Source: Bradyrhizobium canariense
Lineage (GTDB): Bacteria > Pseudomonadota > Alphaproteobacteria > Rhizobiales > Xanthobacteraceae
DNA length: 64,000 bases
Direction: 5' to 3'
NCBI RefSeq assembly: GCF_018130465.1
Contig: NZ_JAFCKJ010000015.1
Span: 62,001 to 126,000, forward strand
Shown: one piece after another, positions 25,448-34,332 of the stretch
Position numbering within the stretch: position 1 is the first letter of the stretch
Layout of the letters: each line of letters begins with the position of its first letter
The notes under the pieces: generated by a model
Told to the model about the DNA's origin: nothing
The model's input: only the letters and a program-made list of their open reading frames with translations
The model's database searches: none
Translations under genes and position numbers: made by a program

Positions 25448-26701
25448 CTAACGCACGGAGCCACGAAGCTGCGCCGATAGCGCGTCGCGGTGATGGGGCG
25501 CCGCGATCGCGATCATGCGGCGCGCACGCTCGGCAAGGCCGCAGCCGCGCAGCTCCGCAATACCCCATTCGGTAACGATGGCATCGACATCGGCGCGAGG
25601 GGTCGTCACCGTCTCGACGTCGGCGACGATCCGGCTGGTCCCGTCGGACGCCGTCGCCGGCAGCGCGATGATCGCCCTGCCCCCGCGCGAGTCATTGGCA
25701 CCACGCACGAAATCGAGCTGCCCGCCGATCGCACCGATGGCGACGCCATTCAGCGTCTCGGAATTGACGCTGCCATCAAGCCCGACCTGGAGTGCCGAGT
25801 TGATCGCGATCAGCCGGTTGATCCGCGCCAGCACGTCCTGGCCGTGTGTGTATGACGTCGGCCGCACCGAAACAGCCTTGTTCTCGTGCACGAAGCGATA
25901 GAGCCGCTGCGTCCCGATCACCTGGTTGGTAACCGTGATTCCGGCATCGATCTCCTTCTCCGCATTCGTCACCGCACCGCACTCGATCAGATCAACGACG
26001 GCGTCGTTGATTAGGCCGGAATGGATTCCGAGATTGCGTGCGTGCGAGAGCGAGGAGAGAATCGCGTCCGGGATTCGACCGACGCCGAACTGAAGCGTGC
26101 TGCCGTCGTCGATCAGGCCCGCCGCATGCGCTGCAACGCGCCGCGAAATATCGTCAAGCGGCGGCGAACCCAATTCGACCGGCCTGCGGCGGGCGGGCAC
26201 GCGCACATGGATCGTCACGTCCGGGGGCCATTCCGCTCCGAACGTAAAAGGCGAATCCGGGTTGATCTCGGCGATGACGAGGCGTGCACCGCGCGCGGCA
26301 TCGACGACATAGTCGTTGGAGAGGCTGGCGCTGAGCTGTCCTTCGGCATCCGCGAGTTGCACCAGAACGACATCGGCCGTGTGGCTCCGCGCGGCAAAGT
26401 CGGCACAAAAGGCGCTGTAGTTGCTCGGAATCACCTCGAGCCGTCCGGCCTTGGCAAGTCGCCGCGCATTGCCGATCACGCCGTAGCTCATGAACGACAC
26501 GTTGGGCGCGCTGCCTGCGGGAAACGTCTCCGAGAACACCGGTCCGACCATCAAGCGGAAGGGCGGAAGACGGGCCGCTTGTGCCATCAGCGCCTCGGTC
26601 AGGGTGACAGGTTCAGCCGTTGCCTGCCCGCACACGACGAGGTCACCCTCACGGACCAGGCTGGAAAAATCGATCGGCGACGCGGGCTCGGGCATCGCCA
26701 C
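25448..26701 (-). CDS. Acetyl-CoA hydrolase/4-hydroxybutyrate CoA-transferase family protein
   Basis: 417 residues with the two-domain class I CoA-transferase layout. Family segments are FGVGRIPDAILSSL, VVDLIECGAVTNAEKEID, LIAINSALQVGLDGSVNSET and GAIGGQLDFVRGANDSRGG (glycine loop). The position where the family has the nucleophilic Glu (HSEM-type motif) reads HSGLIND, Gly229. It is the last gene of the leftward TRAP operon and starts one base after the acyl-CoA ligase ends. It may be a degenerate transferase or a hydrolase using another residue. Confidence 0.8.
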   Translation of the reverse strand: MAMPEPASPIDFSSLVREGDLVVCGQATAEPVTLTEALMAQAARLPPFRLMVGPVFSETFPAGSAPNVSFMSYGVIGNARRLAKAGRLEVIPSNYSAFCADFAARSHTADVVLVQLADAEGQLSASLSNDYVVDAARGARLVIAEINPDSPFTFGAEWPPDVTIHVRVPARRRPVELGSPPLDDISRRVAAHAAGLIDDGSTLQFGVGRIPDAILSSLSHARNLGIHSGLINDAVVDLIECGAVTNAEKEIDAGITVTNQVIGTQRLYRFVHENKAVSVRPTSYTHGQDVLARINRLIAINSALQVGLDGSVNSETLNGVAIGAIGGQLDFVRGANDSRGGRAIIALPATASDGTSRIVADVETVTTPRADVDAIVTEWGIAELRGCGLAERARRMIAIAAPHHRDALSAQLRGSVR

Positions 26702-26702
26702 C

Positions 26703-28256
26703 TCAGTCGATCGGCATGAGGCGCACGGAGGATTCGCCGAGCAGCGTGCGCAGCTCCGTCTTCACGATCTTGCCATAGCTGTTCTTCGGCAATTCGTCGG
26801 TGAGGTAATAGTGCTTCGGCCGCTTGAAGCGGGCGATCCAGGCATTGCACATCTGATCGAGTTCGTCCCGCGTGACCGCCCTGCCCGCGACGGGAACGAC
26901 GACCGCAACCACCTCCTCGCCCCATTCCGGATGCGGACGGCCGATGACCGAGACTTCGGCGACTGCCCCATGCCGCAACAGCACTTCCTCGACCTCGCGC
27001 GGATAGATGTTGGTGCCGCCGGAGATGATGACGTCCTTGGAGCGGTCCTTCAGCGTGAGGAAGCCGTCGGCGTCGAAAGCGCCCATGTCGCCGGTATAGA
27101 GCCAGCCGTCGCGCAGCGTGTTCGCAGTCGCCTCGGGATTTTGCCAGTAACCGGACATGACGGTATCGCCGCGCACGATGATCTCTCCGATCTCGCCCGA
27201 TGCGACGTCGCGGCCCGCCTCATTCACGGTGCGCACCTGTACCACGCCCTGCGCGATCCCGACCGAAGCGAGGCGTTCCTCGTGGCGCGGATGGCCGGCG
27301 TCGAGATGCATGGATTTCGGCAGGTAAGTGATGGTCATCGGCGTTTCACCCTGGCCGTAGATTTGCGCAAGCTTTGGTCCGAACACGGCAAGGGCGGCCT
27401 TGCAATCGGCAACATACATGGGGCCGCCGCCATAGATGATCGTCTTCAGCCCCAGCGCGGTCGCGCCGGCCGCTTCCGCCGCGACCGTCAGGCGCCGCAC
27501 CATGGTCGGCGCGGCGAAGAAAGAGATGCCGTCGCGCTTCGCTGTCAGCTCCAGGATCTCATCCGGCTCGAAGCGACCGCTCTCCGGAATGATCTGTGCG
27601 CCCATGCCGAGCACGTGTGGCACCATGTAAAGGCCGGAGCCATGCGACATCGGCGCGGCGTGCAGCAGCGCTTCGCCCGGCACGACCGGGTTGATCTCGG
27701 CCAGATAGTTCAGCGACATTGCGAGCAGATTGCGATGGCTGAGCACGGCCCCCTTCGGACGCCCGGTGGTACCGCTGGTGTAGAAGATCCAGGCGGGATC
27801 GGTGATGGCAACATCGGCGATGGCGATGCCGTCGGTCTTTTCGAGACCACGATGCTCGGCCGAGCCAATTTCGACGATGCGCGGCTTGGCCGCAACAAGT
27901 GCCAACGCTTCCGAGGCAACGCTCGCCATATCCTCGGTCACGAACACCACCGCAGCACCCGAATTGTCGAGGATGAACGCGACCTCGCGCGGATGCAGCT
28001 TTGCGTTGATAGGAACGGCGACCAGTCCCGCGTGCCAGCAAGCGTAGAGGCAGGCGACGTAATCTGGAACATTTTTCATCAGCAAGGCGACGCGGTCGCC
28101 ATTGGCCAGACCAAAGCACTGCTGCAGCGATGCAGCCAGCGACGCCACCGTCGTGGCGAGCCGGCCGTAATCGGCGACCGACGTCAAACCCTTGAACAGC
28201 GCGGGCGCGGAAGCGTCGAGCTTGGCGGCACGCAGCAGATGGTGAGCGAGGTTCAT
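26703..28256 (-). CDS. Acyl-CoA ligase, ANL superfamily
   Basis: 517 residues from ATG 28256. It has FYTSGTTGRPKGAVLSHRNL (P-loop), IYGQGETPMTITYLP, the hinge LYTGDMGAFDADGFLTLKDR, GGTNIYPREVEEVL and the catalytic lysine in LPKNSYGKIVKTELR. It activates a carboxylic acid to the CoA thioester using ATP. It belongs to the leftward operon that starts with the TRAP transporter, so its substrate may be the imported acid or a related one. Confidence 0.93.
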   Translation of the reverse strand: MNLAHHLLRAAKLDASAPALFKGLTSVADYGRLATTVASLAASLQQCFGLANGDRVALLMKNVPDYVACLYACWHAGLVAVPINAKLHPREVAFILDNSGAAVVFVTEDMASVASEALALVAAKPRIVEIGSAEHRGLEKTDGIAIADVAITDPAWIFYTSGTTGRPKGAVLSHRNLLAMSLNYLAEINPVVPGEALLHAAPMSHGSGLYMVPHVLGMGAQIIPESGRFEPDEILELTAKRDGISFFAAPTMVRRLTVAAEAAGATALGLKTIIYGGGPMYVADCKAALAVFGPKLAQIYGQGETPMTITYLPKSMHLDAGHPRHEERLASVGIAQGVVQVRTVNEAGRDVASGEIGEIIVRGDTVMSGYWQNPEATANTLRDGWLYTGDMGAFDADGFLTLKDRSKDVIISGGTNIYPREVEEVLLRHGAVAEVSVIGRPHPEWGEEVVAVVVPVAGRAVTRDELDQMCNAWIARFKRPKHYYLTDELPKNSYGKIVKTELRTLLGESSVRLMPID

Positions 28257-28287
28257 GGCAATCCTGCCGAACGGTGCGCGCGTCAGC

Positions 28288-29454
28288 CTAGTAAGACTTG
28301 GCCAGTCCAAGCACCTTTTCCGCAATAAAGCTGAGCGCGAGCTGCGGGCTGACCGGCGCGATACGCGGGATCAGGACTTCGCGCAAGTAACGCTCGACGT
28401 GGAACTCCTTGGCGTAGCCGAAGCCGCCATGGGTCATCACCGCCTGCTCGCAGGCGTGATATCCGGCCTCACCCGCAATGTACTTCGCGGCATTGGCGGC
28501 GCCGCCGCAAGGCATGCCCTTGTCGTATTGCCAGGCCGCCGACATCACCATCAACCAGGCCGCCTCGAGCTCGACCCAATTTACGGCCAGCGGATGCTGA
28601 ATGCCCTGGTTCTTGCCGATGGGCCGGTTGAACACGACGCGGGTCTTGGCGTATTCGGTGGCGCGCGACAGCGCGAGCTTGCCGAGGCCGACGGCTTCCG
28701 CCGCGATCAGGATGCGCTCCGGGTTCATGCCTTCGAGGATGTACTGGAAGCCTTTGCCTTCTTCTCCGATCCGGTCTTCCATCGGGATCTCGAAATCCTC
28801 GAAGAACAGCTCGTTGGAATCGACGGCCTTGCGGCCCATCTTCTCGATCTCGTGGACCTTGATCTTGTTGCGGTCGAAGTCCGTATAGAACAGGCTCAGC
28901 CCATGCGTTGGCGAGCGCACCTCCTCCAGCGGCGTGGTGCGCGCCAAAAGCAAAATCTTGTGTGCGACCTGCGCGGTCGAGATCCACACCTTCTGGCCGT
29001 TGACGACGTAGCGGTCGTTCTTGGCGACCGCGCGGGTCTTGAGCTGCGTGGTGTTGAGGCCGGTGTTGGGCTCGGTGACGGCAAAGCACGCCTTCTCGCG
29101 GCCCTCGACCATCGGCGGCAGCATGCGCTTGCGCTGTTCTTCGGTGCCGAACACGACAACGGGATTGAGGCCGAACACGTTGATGTGCACCGCGGAGGCG
29201 CCGGACATGCCGGCGCCGGATTCCGCGATCGCACGCATCATGATCGCGGCTTCGGTGATGCCGAGCCCGGAGCCGCCGTAGGCTTCGGGCACGCAGATGC
29301 CGAGCCAGCCGGCGTCGGCGAGCGCCTTGTGGAAGTCGTGCGGAAAGCCGCCGTCGTGGTCCTTCTCCAGCCAATAGGCATCGGGAAAGCCTTCGCAGAT
29401 CTTCGCGATAGCGTCGCGAATGGCCTCCTGCTGATCGGTGAGCGCGAAATCCAT
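28288..29454 (-). CDS. Acyl-CoA dehydrogenase
   Basis: 388 residues, the normal flavoenzyme length. ACFAVTEPNTGLNTTQLKTR is the first ACAD signature and QAVMTHGGFGYAKEFHVERY carries the C-terminal catalytic Glu position (KEFHVE). It oxidises an acyl-CoA to the 2-enoyl-CoA with FAD. The gene lies between dctM (30 bp) and the acyl-CoA ligase (31 bp), so it likely acts on the transported acid after activation. Confidence 0.95.
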   Translation of the reverse strand: MDFALTDQQEAIRDAIAKICEGFPDAYWLEKDHDGGFPHDFHKALADAGWLGICVPEAYGGSGLGITEAAIMMRAIAESGAGMSGASAVHINVFGLNPVVVFGTEEQRKRMLPPMVEGREKACFAVTEPNTGLNTTQLKTRAVAKNDRYVVNGQKVWISTAQVAHKILLLARTTPLEEVRSPTHGLSLFYTDFDRNKIKVHEIEKMGRKAVDSNELFFEDFEIPMEDRIGEEGKGFQYILEGMNPERILIAAEAVGLGKLALSRATEYAKTRVVFNRPIGKNQGIQHPLAVNWVELEAAWLMVMSAAWQYDKGMPCGGAANAAKYIAGEAGYHACEQAVMTHGGFGYAKEFHVERYLREVLIPRIAPVSPQLALSFIAEKVLGLAKSY

Positions 29455-29484
29455 GATGGTCTCCTTGCTGGAGGCTCGTTAGTT

Positions 29485-30774
29485 CTAGCGCCCCATCTGC
29501 GAGGGCAGCCAGAGAATGATAGACGGAAACGCCACTAAAATCGCGATGGCGATCAGGTGGGCGATGAAATGCGGGAAGGTGCCGTGGAACACCTCGGCGA
29601 CCGGCCGCTTGGCGTAGCGGGCGACGATGAAGCAGTTGAGCCCGACCGGCGGCGTGATCATGCCGACTTCGGCGGTGACGATCTTGATGACGCCGAACCA
29701 GATCGGATCGAAGCCGAGCGTCTTGATCAGCGGCAGCACGATCGGCACCGTCAGCACCAGGATCGCGATCTGGTCCATGAACGAGCCCAGCACGATGTAG
29801 CCGCACAGAATCAGCGTGATGATCACCCAGCGCGAGGTGGGCAGCGAGCCGATCCAGGCGACGAGGTCCTGCGTGACGTGGGTCAACGTGAAGAAATAGC
29901 CGAAGATCGAGGCACCGACGAGAATCGTCACGATCATGCAGGTGCCATGGCAGGCGCTCAGCAGCGCCTTGTAGAGCGAGCCAGGCGTAACCCTGCCCTT
30001 GGCGATGGCAAGCACCAGCGCTCCCGCGGCGCCGAGAGCCGAAGCTTCCGTCGGCGTCGCGATGCCGAGATAGATCGTGCCGGTGACGAGCGAGAACAGC
30101 AGCACCATCGGGCCGACCTGCCAAAGCAATGCGAACCGCTCCCGCCACGGCACCGGCTCCACGCGCGGGGCTCGCGAAGGATCCTGCCAGACCAGGAAGC
30201 CGATCGTCGCCATGATCGTTGCCGTCACGAGCATCGCCGGAATGATGCCGCCGATCAGCAGCTGCCCGATATTGACTTCGGCGAGCAAACCGAAAATGAC
30301 GAGCGCCACGCTGGGGGGGATCAGCATGGCCAGTGTTCCCGAGATCGCCACGACGCCGGCCGCCATCTTGGGCTCATAACCCTGTCGGATCATCGCCGGG
30401 AGGCTCGTCGAGGCCAGCGTCGCTGCGGACGCCGTCGAGGTGCCGCAGATCGCGCCAAAGCCCGCGCCTGCCAGCGCAGTCGCCATGCCGAGCCCGCCGG
30501 GAATGCGGCCGACCCAGGCAGATGCCGTCTTGAACATGTCGTCGGCGACACCGGACAGCAGGACGAGATCAGCCATCAGCAGGAACATCGGGATGGTAAT
30601 CAGTTCATAGGACGAAACCGTCGAAAGTGGCGCCGTCTGGAGAATGCCGAACAGCGTGCCAGTGCCGCCGACCATCAGCAGGCCGATCGAGCCGGCGAAT
30701 CCCATGGCGAAACCGACCGGCGTACCGATCGCCAGCAGGAGGAAGAGCAGCGCAAGAACGATGATGACTGTCAT
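29485..30774 (-). CDS. TRAP transporter large permease (DctM family)
   Basis: 429 residues from ATG 30774; about 12 transmembrane helices. Family features include AGAGFGAICGTSTASAATLA, AISGTLAMLIPPSVALVIFG and TPPVGLNCFIVARYA. It forms the sodium-driven transport channel with DctQ and receives substrate from DctP. It is 10 bp downstream of dctQ. Confidence 0.95.
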   Translation of the reverse strand: MTVIIVLALLFLLLAIGTPVGFAMGFAGSIGLLMVGGTGTLFGILQTAPLSTVSSYELITIPMFLLMADLVLLSGVADDMFKTASAWVGRIPGGLGMATALAGAGFGAICGTSTASAATLASTSLPAMIRQGYEPKMAAGVVAISGTLAMLIPPSVALVIFGLLAEVNIGQLLIGGIIPAMLVTATIMATIGFLVWQDPSRAPRVEPVPWRERFALLWQVGPMVLLFSLVTGTIYLGIATPTEASALGAAGALVLAIAKGRVTPGSLYKALLSACHGTCMIVTILVGASIFGYFFTLTHVTQDLVAWIGSLPTSRWVIITLILCGYIVLGSFMDQIAILVLTVPIVLPLIKTLGFDPIWFGVIKIVTAEVGMITPPVGLNCFIVARYAKRPVAEVFHGTFPHFIAHLIAIAILVAFPSIILWLPSQMGR

Positions 30775-30784
30775 GAATGGGTCG

Positions 30785-31339
30785 CTACTCGAACGAGTTG
30801 GCTTCGCCGGTCCCGGTCTCGGGCGGCAGGGGATAGAGATCATGACCGCTCACCAGGCTGAGCCCGTGGCCGATCAATTGCAGCGCCAGACGCAACACCA
30901 GCACACAGCAGCCGAACGGCACCAGCGCAGCCGATATCCACGTCGGCCACGGAATGGCGCCGGCGAGCACGTCGTGCTGCTGGTAGTTCTCGAGCGCGCG
31001 CTCGAACCCGACCTTCGAGATCAGGACGAAGACGAACAGCCCCGTGAGCGCGGTCACAACCTCTGACAGCCGCCGGCCCGCCGGCGGAAGGCGTGACAGC
31101 AGGATGTCCACGCCGACATGCGCATGCACGCGCAAGGTATCCGACAGCGTCAGGAAGAACACGCCGGCAAGGAGATAGAGTCCGATCAGATCATAGGTGA
31201 ATGAGAACGGACTGTTCATGACGTAACGCATGAACACGTCGGCCACCACGAGCGCCATGATCGCAAAGAGAGAGATCGCCGCGATCACCGTCAGCGCGCG
31301 CTCCAGCACGCCGAGCACATCTGCTGCTCGCTTGATCAT
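30785..31339 (-). CDS. TRAP transporter small permease (DctQ family)
   Basis: 184 residues with four hydrophobic helices. ATG 31339 is preceded by GGGAGG at eight bases. ALVVADVFMRYVMNSPFSFT and the following LYLLAGVFFLTLSDTLRVHA match the DctQ core. It couples DctP to the large permease in the inner membrane. Confidence 0.93.
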   Translation of the reverse strand: MIKRAADVLGVLERALTVIAAISLFAIMALVVADVFMRYVMNSPFSFTYDLIGLYLLAGVFFLTLSDTLRVHAHVGVDILLSRLPPAGRRLSEVVTALTGLFVFVLISKVGFERALENYQQHDVLAGAIPWPTWISAALVPFGCCVLVLRLALQLIGHGLSLVSGHDLYPLPPETGTGEANSFE

Positions 31340-31374
31340 CTTCGACGCCTCCCTTCCGCTTCGATCGTGCCGCG

Positions 31375-32403
31375 CTACTTCGCGCCGCCGGCGGCGAGCA
31401 AACCCTCGAACTCCTTGAGCGCGGCAGAAGCCTGCTTGCCGCGGCTGTCCAGCCCGGTCGCCCATTCCTGCGCGACGCCCTTGAGCTTTTCCTTCATTTC
31501 CGTGCGTGTGGCATCCGGAAGCGCAGTGAAGCTGATGCCCTGATCCTTCATCTTCTGCCGCGTGACGTCCTGCTCTTTGTCGACATCGGCACAGGCCTTT
31601 GGCGCGATCGCCTCCGACGCCTCGTCCATCGCCTTCTTCACATCGTCCGGCAATTTGTCCCAGACCGATTGATTGATCGAGTAGGCGACGATGAAGCTGC
31701 CGAAGCTGACGCCTTCGGTCGCATACTTGACGAGCTTGTCCAGGCCGTATGCGACGACGCTGTCCATTGGGAACAGAAGCCCGTCCATGGTGCCGCGCGA
31801 CAGCGACTCATAGGCATCCGGCGCGGCCATGCGCACCGGCACAGCGCCGAGCGTACGCACGGTGAGATCCTGCGCGCCGCCGGTGGTGCGCAGCTTCAGG
31901 CCAGCCATGTCCTTGATCGTCTCGACCTTCGCCTTGGCGGTCCACACCTGGTAGGGCGGCAGCACCACGGCCATCAGCAGTTTGATCTTGTTCGGCGCGT
32001 ATTCCTGCTTGGCCAGGATGCCTTCCCGCGCGGTCTTCCAATAGGCGAGTGTGCCCTGGCAGCTGGTCTGGAATGAGCCCGGCAATTGCGCGACCTCGGA
32101 GAGCGGCATCTTGTCCGAGACGTAGGACGGCCCGATGTAGCCGATGTCGATTACGCCGGACTGGGTCAGGCGCAGCATGTCGGTGGCCTTGCCGATCTGC
32201 TGGTTCGGATAATGGACAAAGGTGACAGCGCCGTTGGTCCGCTTGGTGACATCCTCCATCCACGGCTTGAGCATGAGACGGACGAGATAGTGGTCACCGG
32301 GGAAGCTATCGGCGACCTTCAGCTCCAGCGCCTGGGACGACATCGTCGAGATCGGCAACGAGAGAGCGAGCGCTGCGACGACCCAGACCAGATTCCTCTT
32401 CAT
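31375..32403 (-). CDS. TRAP transporter substrate-binding protein (DctP family)
   Basis: 342 residues with a Sec signal peptide (MKRNLVWVVAALALSLPIST then MSSQA). The DctP fold is visible in MLRLTQSGVIDIGYIGPSYV, AGLKLRTTGGAQDLTVRTLG (the Arg that binds a carboxylate) and YESLSRGTMDGLLFPMDSVV. It is the first gene of the leftward operon, facing the CaiB/BaiF operon across a 228-bp regulatory gap. The ligand is presumably an organic acid. Confidence 0.94.
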   Translation of the reverse strand: MKRNLVWVVAALALSLPISTMSSQALELKVADSFPGDHYLVRLMLKPWMEDVTKRTNGAVTFVHYPNQQIGKATDMLRLTQSGVIDIGYIGPSYVSDKMPLSEVAQLPGSFQTSCQGTLAYWKTAREGILAKQEYAPNKIKLLMAVVLPPYQVWTAKAKVETIKDMAGLKLRTTGGAQDLTVRTLGAVPVRMAAPDAYESLSRGTMDGLLFPMDSVVAYGLDKLVKYATEGVSFGSFIVAYSINQSVWDKLPDDVKKAMDEASEAIAPKACADVDKEQDVTRQKMKDQGISFTALPDATRTEMKEKLKGVAQEWATGLDSRGKQASAALKEFEGLLAAGGAK

Positions 32404-32500
32404 TTCGTTCTCCTTGACGCGTCCCCACGCCGAAGGCGGCAGCTAAACGCTGCAGCACCGTCCGGCCCTCACTCCAATTCGTGCTTGAGGAAAATGTACA

Positions 32501-32611
32501 TATATGTGAATTTATATGTCAAGTATATGAACTATGCATAGAGCTATGCGCCGCAGTGCAGGGAGGTCGAATTGACATCCGCAATTTCTGAACTCTAACT
32601 CCACGTATATG
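32501..32611. promoter_or_regulatory. AT-rich divergent control region with repeated TATATG
   Basis: TATATG occurs at 32501, 32513 and 32524 (steps of 12 and 11 bp, about one helical turn) and again at 32606. TTGACA at 32572-32577 with TCTAAC about 16 bases later is a candidate promoter for the rightward operon. The IclR protein encoded at 35204 is the likely binder. Confidence 0.5.
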
Positions 32612-32631
32612 AATTCATCTAACGAGGCCCC

Positions 32632-33834
32632 ATGGGACCGCTAGCCGGCTTCACCATTCTCGACCTGACCTCGGTGCTGATGGGCCCCTATGGCACCCAG
32701 GTGCTGGCGGACATGGGCGCTGAAATCATCAAGGTCGAAAGCCCCGAGGGCGACATCGTTCGCCAGATCGGTCTCGGCCGCACGCCCGGAATGGGCGGGA
32801 TGTTTCTCAACGCCAACCGCGGCAAGCGTAGCATCGTCCTCGACCTCAAGAAGAAGGAGGGGCGCGACACGCTGCTGCGGCTCGCCAAGCGCGCCAACGC
32901 ACTCGTCTATAATGTGCGCCCGCAGGCGATGGCGCGGCTCGGCCTCGACTACGAGACGCTGGCCGCGGTCAATCCCGCTCTCCTCTATGTCGGCGCGTTC
33001 GGCTACGGCCAGTCCGGCCCATATGCCGCAAAACCCGCCTACGACGATCTGATCCAGGGCGCGGCCACGATCCCGACGCTTCTCGCAGCCGCCGGCGACG
33101 GCACGCCACGCTACGTTCCCGTCACCATCGCCGACCGCATCGTCGGACTGATGATGGTCAATGCCATCATGGGCGGATTGATGCACCAGCAGCGCACCGG
33201 CATCGGCCAACGCATCGACGTGCCGATGTTCGAATCCATGACGGAGTTCGTGCTGGTCGATCACCTCGGCGGACTGACCTACGACCCGCCGCTCGACCAT
33301 GGCGGCTACGCCCGCCTGCTCTCGCGCTATAGAAAGCCCTACAAGACCAGCGATGGCTATCTCTGCGTCCTGATCTACAACGACAAGCACTGGCGCAGCT
33401 TTTTCGAGGCGATCGGGCAACCGCATTTCCTCGATCAACCGCGCTTTGCCAACCACGCTGCGCGCACGAAGCATATTGACGAGATCTACGAAGAGATCGG
33501 CCACATCTTCGTCACGCGCACCACTGCGGAATGGCGCGGACTTCTGGAGCGCGCCGATATCCCGGTGATGCCGATGCACACGCTGGAGACGATTCTGGAC
33601 GATCCGCATCTCAATGCGATCGACTTCTTCAAGACAGTGGATCACCCCGTGGAAGGTCGCATCCGCCAGATGCGCGTTCCCTCGACCTGGAGCGTGACCC
33701 AGCCGGAGCCAGCCGGCCCCGCGCCGACACTCGGCCAGCACGGCCGCGACATTTTGCGTGAGGCCGGCTTCTCGACCAAGGAGATCGAACGGCTCGCAGA
33801 GCAGAAAGCAGTTCACCTGGCGCCGCCGCCGTAA
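32632..33834 (+). CDS. CaiB/BaiF family (class III) CoA-transferase
   Basis: 400 residues. N-terminal MGPLAGFTILDLTSVLMGPY then LADMGAEIIKVESPEGD is the family start; YVGAFGYGQSGPYAAKPAYD and PVTIADRIVGLMMVNAIMGG follow, the latter carrying the Asp expected to form the aspartyl-CoA anhydride. It moves CoA between acids without ATP. First gene of the rightward operon with MaoC, CitE-like and IclR genes, an arrangement known from itaconate degradation. Confidence 0.93.
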   Translation: MGPLAGFTILDLTSVLMGPYGTQVLADMGAEIIKVESPEGDIVRQIGLGRTPGMGGMFLNANRGKRSIVLDLKKKEGRDTLLRLAKRANALVYNVRPQAMARLGLDYETLAAVNPALLYVGAFGYGQSGPYAAKPAYDDLIQGAATIPTLLAAAGDGTPRYVPVTIADRIVGLMMVNAIMGGLMHQQRTGIGQRIDVPMFESMTEFVLVDHLGGLTYDPPLDHGGYARLLSRYRKPYKTSDGYLCVLIYNDKHWRSFFEAIGQPHFLDQPRFANHAARTKHIDEIYEEIGHIFVTRTTAEWRGLLERADIPVMPMHTLETILDDPHLNAIDFFKTVDHPVEGRIRQMRVPSTWSVTQPEPAGPAPTLGQHGRDILREAGFSTKEIERLAEQKAVHLAPPP

Positions 33835-33879
33835 GAAGCGGACGCCGGCAAAAAATCAAGACACAGGGAGGAAACCGCG

Positions 33880-34332
33880 ATGGCCGGACTTTATTTCGAA
33901 GACTTTTCCGTAGGCCAGGAGTTCAGGCATCCCCTGACGCGGACCGTCACGGAGATGGACAACACCATGTTCAGCCTGCTGACGCTCAATCCGCAGCCGC
34001 TGCACATCGACGCACATTTTTCGGCCCAGACCGAGTTCGGCCAGCGCATTTTCAACAGCCTTTACACCCTCGGCATTATGATCGGCATGACGGTCTATGA
34101 TACGACCATGGGGACCACCGTTGCCAATCTCGGCATGACCGACGTCACTTTTCCGAAACCGGTCTTCCATGGCGACACCCTGCGTGCGACGACGAAGGTG
34201 CTTTCGTTGAGGGAATCCAAATCGCGCCCCAAGGCGGGCATCGTCGAGTTCGAGCACCACGCTCTCAACCAGAACGACGAGATCGTCGGCAAATGCCGCC
34301 GCATGGCGATGATGCACAAGAGGCCGGTCTGA
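33880..34332 (+). CDS. MaoC-like (hotdog) enoyl-CoA hydratase
   Basis: 150 residues. SLLTLNPQPLHIDAHFSAQT contains the hydratase Asp/His region in the form I associate with mesaconyl- and itaconyl-CoA hydratases (LNPQPLHxD). It adds water to, or removes it from, a CoA ester. Its stop overlaps the next start (TGATG), so the two are translationally coupled. In the itaconate pathway this step makes citramalyl-CoA for the following lyase. Confidence 0.9.
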   Translation: MAGLYFEDFSVGQEFRHPLTRTVTEMDNTMFSLLTLNPQPLHIDAHFSAQTEFGQRIFNSLYTLGIMIGMTVYDTTMGTTVANLGMTDVTFPKPVFHGDTLRATTKVLSLRESKSRPKAGIVEFEHHALNQNDEIVGKCRRMAMMHKRPV

